DNA of 64,000 bases from PGZG01 sp046292765 (GTDB taxonomy: Bacteria > Pseudomonadota > Gammaproteobacteria > Pseudomonadales > Alcanivoracaceae), in the NCBI GenBank assembly GCA_046292765.1, contig JBKBQA010000001.1:744001-808000 (forward strand). Reading direction: 5' to 3'. The position numbers were made by a program, and so were the translations under genes. The notes below the pieces were generated by a model. It saw only the letters and a list, made by a program, of their open reading frames with translations, had not been told where the DNA came from and searched no databases. Positions within the stretch are counted from its first letter, which is position 1, and the number at the start of each line of letters is the position of its first letter. Below, one piece after another: positions 46,794-55,564 of this stretch.

Positions 46794-46969
46794 TTGGTGT
46801 TGCTCCCTGGGTCGTCGTTGATCTTCCCCAGCACCGTCTCGTCCTTTACAGTGCTCTTCCCGGAATGCTCCTGCTGCTCCGGATGTCCTGTGCCGGCATC
46901 CCTTCCGGCAGCTTCCTTGGTCTTGCCCTTTTTCCCGTCTGCATGTCCTTGAGACCGGTTTTTGTTCAT
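46790..46969 (-). CDS. CsbD-like small charged protein
   Basis: A 59-residue hydrophilic protein beginning MNKNRSQGHADGKKGKTKEA, resembling the CsbD pattern (KGxxKExxGKxKExxG), followed by a low-complexity tail with HPEQQEHSGKSTVKDE. Start ATG 46969 has GGAGATAGGC upstream and the stop overlaps the PRC gene by four bases (ATGA), which supports it being real. CsbD proteins are general-stress proteins without a known biochemical role. The CsbD match is partial; a plain small stress-type hydrophilin is the alternative. Confidence 0.7.
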   Translation of the reverse strand: MNKNRSQGHADGKKGKTKEAAGRDAGTGHPEQQEHSGKSTVKDETVLGKINDDPGSNTK

Positions 46970-47108
46970 GAGCCTATCTCCAGAAGTCCCTTATATCTGG
47001 CCCTTGCCCTGAATCCTGAGGGATGCACGGCAAGGACTGCAGGTTAGTGGAATCGAAAACGCTGTTCAGTACGCTATCCAACATAACGAAAAATATTATC
47101 CAGCCAAT

Positions 47109-47576
47109 TCACCGGGGTTGATCCGCCAGAAGCCGACGCATGCGTTGATAGTCGCGTTGATACTGTCCTGCTAGTAGTATTTTCTGTGCGTCATTAAGTA
47201 GCTTTCCGGAAACCTGAAAAAAGGTATTCTCTTCCTCATGCAGGTGATGATGTACTTCATGAGAAAGTGATTTGGCGTGCTCTATCCACGCTTCACCAGC
47301 TGGATCAAGTGCTTGGAGCCTCTCAACCAGCTCGTCAACAACATGATGCTCATGAAGTGCATGGCGACTGGCAGAAAGACCGCTATCGTGCATCATCATT
47401 GGCACATACAGATAGCGTTCCTCGGCAGCTTCGTGCGCCGCGAGTTCGTGGCGGACTTGGGTGAAAAGCTCTATGCGCTCTTCGCTGCCAGATCTGCTGC
47501 GTAGTAACTTGCGAAACAGAGAGCGTTGAATCTCGTGACTTTCGCGAAGAGCGTTATAAATTGTGGGGCCGGCCAT
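47109..47576 (-). CDS. Hemerythrin HHE-domain protein
   Basis: A 155-residue four-helix protein with metal-ligand-like histidines and glutamates: ALRESHEIQRSLF (H near 15), HELAAHEAAEERYLY, ALHEHHVVDELVERL and SHEVHHHLHEEENTFF. These fit a di-iron hemerythrin-like site. Such proteins bind O2 or NO or handle iron under stress. ATG 47576 has AAGGAGAATTCGCC upstream. It stands alone between the CsbD/PRC pair and the broken cls gene. Confidence 0.88.
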   Translation of the reverse strand: MAGPTIYNALRESHEIQRSLFRKLLRSRSGSEERIELFTQVRHELAAHEAAEERYLYVPMMMHDSGLSASRHALHEHHVVDELVERLQALDPAGEAWIEHAKSLSHEVHHHLHEEENTFFQVSGKLLNDAQKILLAGQYQRDYQRMRRLLADQPR

Positions 47577-47656
47577 GGCGAATTCTCCTTTGCTATAGTT
47601 GAAGCAATGTCGCTGTTTCTATGTAAATGGCGTGATCTGCAGATAAAAAACCACCA

Positions 47657-48948
47657 TCAAAGCTGTGATTTGATTGGTCTTAGGATTATCTCTGATAATT
47701 TGTCGCGCATCGGTCTCGTATTCCAGTCGTCAATCGAGTATGGCGCGGCGTCCAGTAAATCCGCTTCAAAAACGGCGGTCATCTGACGGCCAAACTCATT
47801 GCTGTAGATATTAAGACTGGCTTCATCATTAAGTCTGATCGAACGGATATCAAAATTTGTCGAGCCCACGGAAACAAATTCTGAATCAATAATCAGCATT
47901 TTGGTGTGTAGCATGGTCGGTTGGTAAACGTAGATCTCAATGCCCGCTGCAAGAAGTAACCCCAGTCTGCCTTGGAGGCAATCTTCACCGTGAGCGTGTC
48001 AATATGTGGCCCTGGCAGAAGGATGCGAATGTGAACATCGCGACTGCGGGCAGCAATCAATGCCTCAATAAGCAGCTTGTCGGGAACGAAATAAGAGGCA
48101 GAGAGATCGATGCTAGTGATGGATGAGGATATGGCAAGAAGATACATAAGATGCATGCTTTCGCTTCCCCCGGAGGGCGAGCCCAAAAACATATGAGCAT
48201 CCATGTCACCTTTGTTGGTAAGAGCAGGAAAGTAGCTCGGTCCGTTCAGAATGGTGCCGCTGGTCTTGATCCAGTTATCATTGAAAGCTGCTTGAAGCTG
48301 CGCAACGACAGGCCCCTCAACCCTGAAATGAGAGTCTCGCCAATGGTCGGGGCTGCCTGCATCGCCGATCCAGTGATCAGCAATGCCTACTCCCCCGGTA
48401 AACCCTATGCGGCCGTCAATAATCAATAGTTTGCGATGGGTTCGGTTATTCATGCGGCCAAGGTTATACCAGTGTAAAGGTCGATACCTGTGTAGCCTGA
48501 CGCCGGCATCCTGCATGGATTTCAGCATCGCTTGATCCACTTTGGCGCTACCAACCCAGTCAATGATTAGATTGACGGCTACTCCTGCGTTGGCGCGTTC
48601 GGAGAGTGCTTCTGAAAATTCGTCGCCAACTACGCCGGACCAATAGATGTAAGTTTCAAAAGTGATGGATTCCTGTGCGGAGCGAATAGATGCTAGCATT
48701 GACGGGAATATCTCTTTTCCATTTTGCAGAGCAATGACATTATTGCCGGGTAGAATTGCAGGGCCGAGCAAAACGGACATTTCCCGCTTAAACTGTGGGC
48801 TGGAAACAGCGTAGCGGTGCTCAATCTTGCGCTCAACTGCCTTTTCCGGCGTGCTTAGGTTCTGCAATATGATAAATGCCAAGCTGGTAGATAGAGCTGC
48901 GATGGCAGCTGCCCAGAATATGGATTTTCCCTTTCCACTGAACGGCAT
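47657..48948 (-). pseudogene. Cardiolipin synthase-like phospholipase D protein, frameshifted
   Basis: The first frame (48948 down to 47893) has an N-terminal helix (about 10-29) and HKD motif 1 in HRKLLIIDGRIGFTGG. It loses homology after KADWG. The expected continuation (LLLAAGIEIYVYQP, then HKD motif 2 in HTKMLIIDSEFVSVGSTNFD) is in another frame that runs to 47657. Adding one base at the C4 run (G4 on the coding strand) at 47960-47963 restores one frame through both HKD motifs. Two HKD motifs are needed for a PLD active site, so the gene is broken, or the base is a sequencing error in a homopolymer. Family: ClsA/ClsB-like cardiolipin synthases. Confidence 0.85.
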
Positions 48949-49085
48949 CGCAGGTAGCCTTGGGCATGTTGAATAAGCAACTATATGGCTGTCGTCTAGC
49001 TTAGATTTGGCCCGGAAAGGCAGCGCCCGGCTAGCCTGTGCCTATTGATAGAAACATGCCAATTGTATGTTCGAGTTGGAAAGTG

Positions 49086-49103
49086 TTCGGTGCGGAACAG
49101 CAC
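49086..49103 (-). promoter_or_regulatory. Shared CCGCACCGA element, copy D (upstream of cls-like gene)
   Basis: Minus strand reads GTGCTGTTCCGCACCGAA, about 140 bases before the cls-like start, at the very end of the transglutaminase gene. The near-palindrome is GTGCGG-AA-CAGCAC on the plus strand. It is the weakest of four copies. Confidence 0.35.
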
Positions 49104-49949
49104 CTATTGCGCTTGGTAGATGACCGGGCTGGAATTGCTCTCGATAACTTCGTCAGTGTGAACCTTGAAGTAACCCAGGATGTTTGAACCAAACGCCGTG
49201 CTGATGGCAACATCGGCAGCATCTCGACCACGTGCAATCAGTATGCGACCAATGCGAGGCATATTGTTGCGTGGATCGAACACATACCATTGTCCATCAA
49301 GGTAGGCCTCAAACCAGGCTGCAAAATCCATCTCTCCGTAAGGCGGTGGAATGCCCATGTCGCCAAGATAGCCTGTGCAGTAGCGTGCCGGAATGTTCAG
49401 GCATCGACAAAGAGCAATGGCCAGATGCGCAAAATCTCGGCACACGCCTCGTCTTTCCTGCAGGACTTCCCAGGCCGTGCGTGTGCTTCGTGCATGGTGA
49501 TAGCCAAACTCGATATGGTTGTGGACATAATCGCATATGGCTTGAACACGAGACCAACCGGTAACATTGTTATTAAAGAGATACCAGGCGGAATCTGACA
49601 AAGGGTCTGTCTCGCAATACCTGCTGCCGAGAAGAAAGAGCAGTGTTTCGTCCGGTAGCTGCTCAACCGGAGTCTGTGTTGCCTGTGGATTAACCGTGTC
49701 CGGCAGTCCGCTATCATTGATCACGGCATCTGTGGATAGATGCAGTGTGCCTTTGGGTGCAATTATGCGAGAGCATTGATTGCCATAGCTGTCGAAATAG
49801 GTGGCTATCGGAATAGGCGGCGTGGCGATCATATGATCGGGCACGATAAGATCAGATGCTCTTGAGGGGTGAACCCTCAGCGTCAGGATCATTGGAGTTG
49901 GGCGAGGGCATTCAAATGCCAGTTCATAGCCAATACGGATCTTCATCAT
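49104..49949 (-). CDS. Transglutaminase-like cysteine protease-fold protein
   Basis: A 281-residue cytoplasmic protein of the bacterial transglutaminase-like class (COG1305). The N-terminal beta domain is followed by the core with catalytic Cys in RRGVCRDFAHLAIALCR and Asp in WYVFDPRNN. At the usual catalytic-His position the sequence reads MDFAAWFEAYL, with Ala before the WFE motif, so the triad looks incomplete; related sequences recalled have Ser there. It lies 40 bases after the N-formylglutamate amidohydrolase gene, in the Anbu operon. Confidence 0.85.
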   Translation of the reverse strand: MMKIRIGYELAFECPRPTPMILTLRVHPSRASDLIVPDHMIATPPIPIATYFDSYGNQCSRIIAPKGTLHLSTDAVINDSGLPDTVNPQATQTPVEQLPDETLLFLLGSRYCETDPLSDSAWYLFNNNVTGWSRVQAICDYVHNHIEFGYHHARSTRTAWEVLQERRGVCRDFAHLAIALCRCLNIPARYCTGYLGDMGIPPPYGEMDFAAWFEAYLDGQWYVFDPRNNMPRIGRILIARGRDAADVAISTAFGSNILGYFKVHTDEVIESNSSPVIYQAQ

Positions 49950-49989
49950 GCAATCCCCGCGATATCATGGTGTTGGTATGCATGAAGTT

Positions 49990-50760
49990 TCATGATTGAT
50001 TTCCTGTCAGCGCGGCTTCCAGAGCGGAAATCACTGATTTCCGAAGCGGCGCCCATTCACGGGAGGGGCTTGGCAGATTCTTCTGATTCATTTCCAGTTC
50101 TATGCCCAGATAGAGTTCGGGCGGGTATATCTTTCTCATGGAGGAGGTGAAGCCATCGTTGCGACCAAAATAGGGATAATTACGACGTACGGTAAGGTCG
50201 GGTGTAATGGTATTTAGTGCAGCCTTCCAGTGTGAGCACAAGTCGCGTTCTCCCCGCCTAGCAGGATCGTATAGCAATCCGATATCTGCTTTGCGTATCA
50301 CGCCATTATAGTTGTTCGTGAAGCTATGACAGGAGATGTGAAGCACTCTACCCCAGAGCGCAATTTGCTCTGAAAGTTTGTTTTGCGCGTCTGAGCGGTA
50401 GGGTTGATAGTACTCGTCTATGATCTTGTGGCGAATTGTCGCAGATAGATCGCTGACCTCCTTTATATGAAGATCCCGATGTCCCACAGAGCGATTCAGA
50501 TCCACCAGCAGACGACTTATCGTAGATGTCACTAGCGGCGCCTCAAAGTGTTTTGCCAGCGCTTTTGCCATGACAAGTGCCCCTGCATCAAAACCGCGAT
50601 GGCTTTCCAGTAATGCGCGACAATCTCGGAACAGATGGCGATAACCGTTGGGAATCTGGTTGCCGCCGTGCTCGCAGGTAATGACAAGATTGCCGACTGT
50701 TGTGTTCAGGCTTGTCTTGCGGACCATTTTTTCCTCATCGCTACCGGAAGGTTTCACCAT
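49990..50760 (-). CDS. N-formylglutamate amidohydrolase-like protein
   Basis: A 256-residue FGase-superfamily zinc hydrolase candidate. Motifs include LVITCEHGGNQIPNGY (residues about 25-40), HRGFDAGALVMAKALA, SRLLVDLNRS and HISCHSFTNNYNG, matching the HutG-like FGase family. The linked genes are not histidine-degradation genes, so the substrate may be another N-acyl amino acid or peptide. Its start overlaps the Anbu stop by seven bases. Confidence 0.85.
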   Translation of the reverse strand: MVKPSGSDEEKMVRKTSLNTTVGNLVITCEHGGNQIPNGYRHLFRDCRALLESHRGFDAGALVMAKALAKHFEAPLVTSTISRLLVDLNRSVGHRDLHIKEVSDLSATIRHKIIDEYYQPYRSDAQNKLSEQIALWGRVLHISCHSFTNNYNGVIRKADIGLLYDPARRGERDLCSHWKAALNTITPDLTVRRNYPYFGRNDGFTSSMRKIYPPELYLGIELEMNQKNLPSPSREWAPLRKSVISALEAALTGNQS

Positions 50761-51479
50761 TCCAGATCAGTCAGTCGACTAAAGACATCCCGAATTCCAG
50801 AATTCCATTCTTTGCTTAACGTCGAGAAGTACTCATCACCGGGATCAAAACGCCGTCGCTTCGTTACTGCAAGACTATCAAGGTCATAGCAGATCAGGTC
50901 AATAGGCATGCCAACAGACAGATTGCTGCGCATGGTTGATTCAAAGGATACCAGTACACATTTCGAGGCATCATGAAGAGTTGTTGAGCGAGATATGGCC
51001 CAATCAATGATCGGCTTTCCATACTTGGTTTCGCCTGTCTGAAAATAGGGGGTTTGGTCTCCCGCTTCAATGAAGTTCCCTTCGGCATACAGACGAAACA
51101 GGCGTGGCTGTTCGCCTCTTATCTGGCCGCCGAGGATAAATGACGAGAAGAACCCTCCATCTTCTCTGGTCAAGTACTCACTGTCGCGTCTGTCAACCAA
51201 CCTCATGGCGTCTGACACCAGCAAAGCAGCATCAAACATCGTTTCAGCTGTCCATAGGTTCGGCTCGTCGGACCTGGCTCCGTTTTGTCTCAAAATACTG
51301 ATCACGGCCTGAGTTCCACCGAGATTCCCGGAACTCAGCAGGACAATCACGCGGTCGCCGGCACGCTCGAAGAGGGTCATCTTGCAGAAGCTGGCAAAGT
51401 TATCGACACCGGCATGGGTGCGTGAATCTGACGCGAAGATAAGACCGTTCTCCAGCATCACTCCTACACAGTAGGTCAT
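50754..51479 (-). CDS. Anbu (bacterial proteasome-type protease)
   Basis: A 241-residue Ntn-hydrolase of the Anbu/BPH group. ATG 51479 is chosen so that the conserved MTYCVGV opening exposes Thr2 as N-terminal nucleophile after Met removal; the GTG at 51488 would block this. Family motifs include FASDSRTHAGVDNFASF near residues 15-31, GNLGGTQAV and FILGGQI. Anbu is usually linked to transglutaminase, alpha-E and circularly permuted ATP-grasp genes; here only transglutaminase and an FGase-like hydrolase are present. Confidence 0.9.
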   Translation of the reverse strand: MTYCVGVMLENGLIFASDSRTHAGVDNFASFCKMTLFERAGDRVIVLLSSGNLGGTQAVISILRQNGARSDEPNLWTAETMFDAALLVSDAMRLVDRRDSEYLTREDGGFFSSFILGGQIRGEQPRLFRLYAEGNFIEAGDQTPYFQTGETKYGKPIIDWAISRSTTLHDASKCVLVSFESTMRSNLSVGMPIDLICYDLDSLAVTKRRRFDPGDEYFSTLSKEWNSGIRDVFSRLTDLEW

Positions 51480-51640
51480 ATCGCCCACCGATGAATTGAA
51501 TCGGCCCGCCGGGTGTCAGGCAATGTTGGTGCGAAATGCGAGTCGCCACGTTCTTTCATCAGGGTCTGCTCCAGTCTGAAGCTAGGCGGATAATGTGTTG
51601 GGGGAGCCGGTATAACTTCCTCGATGGCACAGGGTGTCAT
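51476..51640 (-). CDS. Possible 54-residue leader protein before Anbu
   Basis: An ORF (MTPCAIEEVIPAPPTHYPPS... ending IHRWAI) fills the gap between the oxidoreductase and Anbu genes and ends four bases into the Anbu start (ATGA overlap), a sign of coupling. No strong ribosome site and no recognisable family. Could be chance. Confidence 0.3.
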   Translation of the reverse strand: MTPCAIEEVIPAPPTHYPPSFRLEQTLMKERGDSHFAPTLPDTRRADSIHRWAI

Positions 51641-51678
51641 CAGTCAATCTTCAGCTCTGTGCGCTAAGCCACCAAGAT

Positions 51679-52887
51679 TCATAATCGCGCGAACGAGAAT
51701 AGTGCTGTGAGCGGGTGAGGGCGTCGCTCGATCCTTGCGCGTAACAGGGTCGCTCCGAGCATGCTATAGGTGATGCCATTGCCGCCGTAGGCAAGCGCAA
51801 ACAGTACGCGTGGCCCGTACTGCGGGTTGTCGCCAAATAGCGGGAGACCATCGCTGGTCTCAGCGAAAGTGCCGGCCCAGGCAAAGGCCGGTGGTGCTCG
51901 CAGGTGAGGAAACAGTCGCGTAACCTTGCGTTGAAGTATCGTCGCCTTCCGGTCGACCAAGCGATCCCGCCGGGCGGGAATGTCGTGATTGTCGTCCTCG
52001 CCGCCAACCAATAGCCTGCCATCGCCAGTGCTGCGCAGGTACAGGTAGGGTCGTGCGGACTCCCAGAGCAGGGTAGTCGCTAGCCAGCCCAGATCAGCCC
52101 GGTCGACTGGATCACTCATGTAGGCATAGCTGCTGCGATTCTTTGCCACCCGCTTATGTAGCCAACATTGAGATTCATACCCGCCAGCGATGACGGCGTA
52201 CTTTGCCTTGATTAATATGCCGCTTTCTGTGGTCAGAGTTGCTGTACGGTTGGTGGCGGTGATCGCTTTCACTTGTGTTCGATCAAACACCTGCGTTCCT
52301 CGTTTCTGCATCCTGCGCAACAGCCGGGAGGCAAGCCGGTAGGGGTCAACCCGAGCGGCGACCGAGCTCAGTATCGCTGCGGGCGCTTTTAGTCCATACC
52401 GTTCTGCAAGTGCAGAACTACTCAACCACCGAACAGGGAAGCCATTCTGGCTACGCCATGCAAACTCATCTGAAAGGCGCCTGCGGTCTCTGCGATGACT
52501 GGCATAGTACAGGCTGCTACAGATTGAAAAATCAACATCGCCGACTGCATGGCATACTTCTTCAAGCTCATCAATCGCCAGTAAGCAGGATCCGTAGGCG
52601 AGTAGCGCCGAGGTCTGATCATAGCGCTTGACGAGATCAATCGCGTGGGTATCAATCTCATATTGCAACAGCGCAGTGCTAGCCGAGGTGCTACCCCAAC
52701 CAACATCACGCTGATCTACAACAATGACATCGTGACCATGTCTTGCCAGCTCATCAGCGATCAGTGCCCCGGTAATGCCGGCGCCAATCACTACCACGTC
52801 GCATCGCACATCGGCATCAAGTCGTGGAAATGCGTACATGAGGCCATTCTTTACCGCCCAGAATGGATAGCCGCTTTTCAAATCCAT
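51679..52887 (-). CDS. FAD-dependent amino-acid oxidase-type oxidoreductase
   Basis: A 402-residue DAO/DadA-class flavoprotein. The Rossmann motif VVVIGAGITGALIADELARHG (core GAGITG) lies near residues 32-50, followed by VDQRDVGWGSTSASTALLQYE, where the STS region contacts FAD. The C-terminal FAD motif is FALAYGGNGITYSMLGA. It probably oxidises an amine or amino acid substrate. A shared CCGCACCGA element sits about 65 bases upstream. It may start the operon running on into Anbu, amidohydrolase and transglutaminase. Confidence 0.87.
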   Translation of the reverse strand: MDLKSGYPFWAVKNGLMYAFPRLDADVRCDVVVIGAGITGALIADELARHGHDVIVVDQRDVGWGSTSASTALLQYEIDTHAIDLVKRYDQTSALLAYGSCLLAIDELEEVCHAVGDVDFSICSSLYYASHRRDRRRLSDEFAWRSQNGFPVRWLSSSALAERYGLKAPAAILSSVAARVDPYRLASRLLRRMQKRGTQVFDRTQVKAITATNRTATLTTESGILIKAKYAVIAGGYESQCWLHKRVAKNRSSYAYMSDPVDRADLGWLATTLLWESARPYLYLRSTGDGRLLVGGEDDNHDIPARRDRLVDRKATILQRKVTRLFPHLRAPPAFAWAGTFAETSDGLPLFGDNPQYGPRVLFALAYGGNGITYSMLGATLLRARIERRPHPLTALFSFARL

Positions 52888-52933
52888 GGCTGATTCCTGA
52901 TGATCCTACGGTTTGCGCAAAGCGTCTCTGCGG

Positions 52934-52964
52934 GGAACCGTTGCGTCGGTGCGGTTCCACACAA
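52934..52964 (-). promoter_or_regulatory. Shared CCGCACCGA element, copy A (oxidoreductase/catalase gap)
   Basis: Minus strand reads TTGTGTGGAACCGCACCGACG, the best palindrome of the four copies (GTGCGG-TT-CCACAC on plus). A second inverted repeat GGAACCG (52934-52940)/CGGTTCC (52952-52958) overlaps it. It lies in the 238-base divergent gap; TATATATATG follows at 52971-52980 toward katE. Confidence 0.45.
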
Positions 52965-53125
52965 ATTGCCTATATATATGTGGCGACGTCCCGGGATATC
53001 TCACCATGAGTAAAAAGGTTTGCTATCGCACAGACGGATTCCATGGGCAGAATGAAGATCTTCTCCGGACTGAAATTCGAGCGGGGCGACTATGGCCCTG
53101 ATTCAACATGCCCCGGAGAAGAACC

Positions 53126-55513
53126 ATGGCCAAAAGCAAGAAGCCAGCTCGATCACCGAGAGAAAAAGGTAGCGTGAAGTCATCCACGACGTCAGATAGG
53201 AGCTCTGATGGAGCGTTAAGAACAAATGACATCGTTGCTGAGCAGGCTAGTGCAAGTGATGATATGGCATCTGCGATGCCGGAAAACAGTAATAAGGATC
53301 TGGAGTACGGCTACGACAATGCTGTGTCGCCCTCGACAGGGCCGACCGTGTCTCCATCTAGTTTGACATTGACAGCAAGTACGGTGACTGAAGAACACGG
53401 AAATGAGAAAACTGGCGCGGTGCCGTTACCTGGCGCTAACCAGCAAGATGGTGCAATGGATAACGCACGAGCCGATGCAAGCGAAAGAGCGTTGACTACC
53501 AATCAGGGTCTCCCTATTAGCGATAACCAGAGCACACTGAAGGCTGGGTTACGTGGGCCGTCTCTGCTTGAGGATTTCATCCTGCGGGAGAAAATAACTC
53601 ATTTTGATCACGAGAGAATTCCGGAAAGGATTGTTCATGCGCGTGGATCAGGTGCGCATGGATACTTTGAGGCCTATGACAGCTTCAAGAAGTATACGCG
53701 TGCATCACCATTATCGGAAAAGGGAAAAATAACGCCGGTATTTGCCCGGTTTTCCACTGTTGTCGGGGAGCGGGGCTCAAAAGATACCGCGCGGGACGCC
53801 CGTGGCTTCGCAGTCAAGTTCTATGCCGAAGAAGGAAACTGGGACCTTGTCGGTAACAATATACCGGTATTTTTTATTCAAGATGCGATGAAATTTCCTG
53901 ACCTGGTTCATGCCGTCAAGCCAGAGCCACATCATGGCATGCCACAAGCGGCGTCTGCCCATGATACGTTCTGGGACTTCGTTTCGCTGATGCCAGAGTC
54001 GACTCACATGCTAATGTGGGTGATGTCGGATCGTGGGATACCGCGCAGCTACCGGATGATGCAAGGATTTGGAGTGCATACCTTCCGCCTTGTCAATGAG
54101 AGCGGACAATCGGTGTTCTGCAAATTCCACTGGAAGCCATTGCTGGGAACTCATTCGCTGGTCTGGGACGAGGCTGTCAAAATATCTGGCGCAGATCCTG
54201 ACTTTCACAGACGAGATCTGTGGGAGGCCATTGAGTCCGGCGAGTTCCCGGAATGGGAGATGGGTTTGCAGATATTTACTGAGGAGCAGGCTGAGGGTTT
54301 TTCTTTTGATGTGCTTGACTCGACCAAGCTAATACCGGAGGAGCTGGTTCCAGTTCTGCCGGTCGGACGCATGGTCTTGAATCGAAACCCGGATAATTTT
54401 TTTGCTGAAACGGAACAGGTGGCGTTTTGTGCAGCCCACATAATACCGGGCATTGATTTCTCCAGTGACCCGCTGCTAGCCGGCAGGATACATTCGTACC
54501 TCGATACCCAGATAACACGACTGGGTGGCGCCAACTTCCACGAGATCCCGATAAACTCCTCAATAGCTCCGGTGCACAATAACCAAAGGGACGGAATTCA
54601 TCGCCAGGCAGTGCATCGCGGGCGTGTTGCATACGAGCCGAACTCGCTGGCAGGCGGGTGCCCATTCCAGTCTGGTATAGCTGGCTTTGTTTCCTATGCA
54701 GAGGAAACGTCGGGTGACAAAGTCCGAGGTAAGGATGAGAAGTTCGCCGAGCACTATAATCAAGCGACATTATTCTATGACAGTCAGAGTGACGTTGAAA
54801 AGGAGCACATTGCCGACGCCTTTCGGTTTGAGTTAAGTAAAGTTGGAATCCCTTCAATACGAAAGCGGATGCTGTCGTCGCTGGCTAATGTTTCATTGGA
54901 GCTGGCTGAGGATGTTGCTTCGGGGCTGGGGATGACTGCCCCTGACCCCATGCCGAGAGCAATTACTATCCCCCCGAAGCCCGAGATATCAGTTTCTCCG
55001 AGCTTGTCGCTGTTGGCATTACCTGGCGAGCGTGGTATCCGCACGCGCCAGATTGCGATACTGGTCGAAAACGGCGTTCACTGCGAATCAATTGCCACGC
55101 TGTACGAAGTCCTGATTGATGCTGGCGCGGTTGTACATTTTGTAGGGCCGAGGGTCGGCGTGTTCGTTGGCGAATCTGACGATAGGGTTGAGGCAAACAA
55201 GTCAATGGAGAATTCTCCTGGATTCCTGTTCGATGCCCTGGTTGTACCTGATGGGCGCAGGTCGGTCGACGCGCTAGCGCGCAACGGTCATACCATGGGG
55301 TTTGTTGCCGATATGTTCAATCATGGAAAAGCCATTCTTGCCCTCGGTGCAGGGAAGGAGATATTGGACATGGCTGGAATAGGGGCAGAGCACGCGCAAT
55401 CCGCAGGTATCGTAGTGGCGGGCAGCGATAAAGCAGATGAGGTCTCGAACACGTTTATCAAGGCGATAGCTGCGCACCGTCATCCATCGCGAACTGCAGA
55501 ATTACGCATATGA
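53126..55513 (+). CDS. katE: Large-subunit HPII-type catalase
   Basis: A 795-residue heme catalase that dismutates hydrogen peroxide. An N-terminal low-complexity extension (about residues 1-130) precedes the core, where essential H171 lies in RIVHARGSGAHGYF, the distal Asn in GNNIPVFFIQD, and the heme-ligand Tyr in RIHSYLDTQ. A C-terminal class I amidotransferase-like domain (about 645-795) marks the large-subunit clade 2. E. coli KatE has 753 residues, so the extension is about 40 longer. ATG 53126 has GGAGAAG upstream; the ATG at 53108 has none. Confidence 0.95.
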   Translation: MAKSKKPARSPREKGSVKSSTTSDRSSDGALRTNDIVAEQASASDDMASAMPENSNKDLEYGYDNAVSPSTGPTVSPSSLTLTASTVTEEHGNEKTGAVPLPGANQQDGAMDNARADASERALTTNQGLPISDNQSTLKAGLRGPSLLEDFILREKITHFDHERIPERIVHARGSGAHGYFEAYDSFKKYTRASPLSEKGKITPVFARFSTVVGERGSKDTARDARGFAVKFYAEEGNWDLVGNNIPVFFIQDAMKFPDLVHAVKPEPHHGMPQAASAHDTFWDFVSLMPESTHMLMWVMSDRGIPRSYRMMQGFGVHTFRLVNESGQSVFCKFHWKPLLGTHSLVWDEAVKISGADPDFHRRDLWEAIESGEFPEWEMGLQIFTEEQAEGFSFDVLDSTKLIPEELVPVLPVGRMVLNRNPDNFFAETEQVAFCAAHIIPGIDFSSDPLLAGRIHSYLDTQITRLGGANFHEIPINSSIAPVHNNQRDGIHRQAVHRGRVAYEPNSLAGGCPFQSGIAGFVSYAEETSGDKVRGKDEKFAEHYNQATLFYDSQSDVEKEHIADAFRFELSKVGIPSIRKRMLSSLANVSLELAEDVASGLGMTAPDPMPRAITIPPKPEISVSPSLSLLALPGERGIRTRQIAILVENGVHCESIATLYEVLIDAGAVVHFVGPRVGVFVGESDDRVEANKSMENSPGFLFDALVVPDGRRSVDALARNGHTMGFVADMFNHGKAILALGAGKEILDMAGIGAEHAQSAGIVVAGSDKADEVSNTFIKAIAAHRHPSRTAELRI

Positions 55514-55564
55514 TGAAGTGGCTAATAGGATGATGTGCGATCTAAACGGATCAAGGAGAGAGTC

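Noticed and set aside
52913..53101. 62-codon ORF upstream of katE
   Set aside because: No ribosome site, and it runs through the regulatory element and the AT-rich promoter-like stretch between divergent genes.
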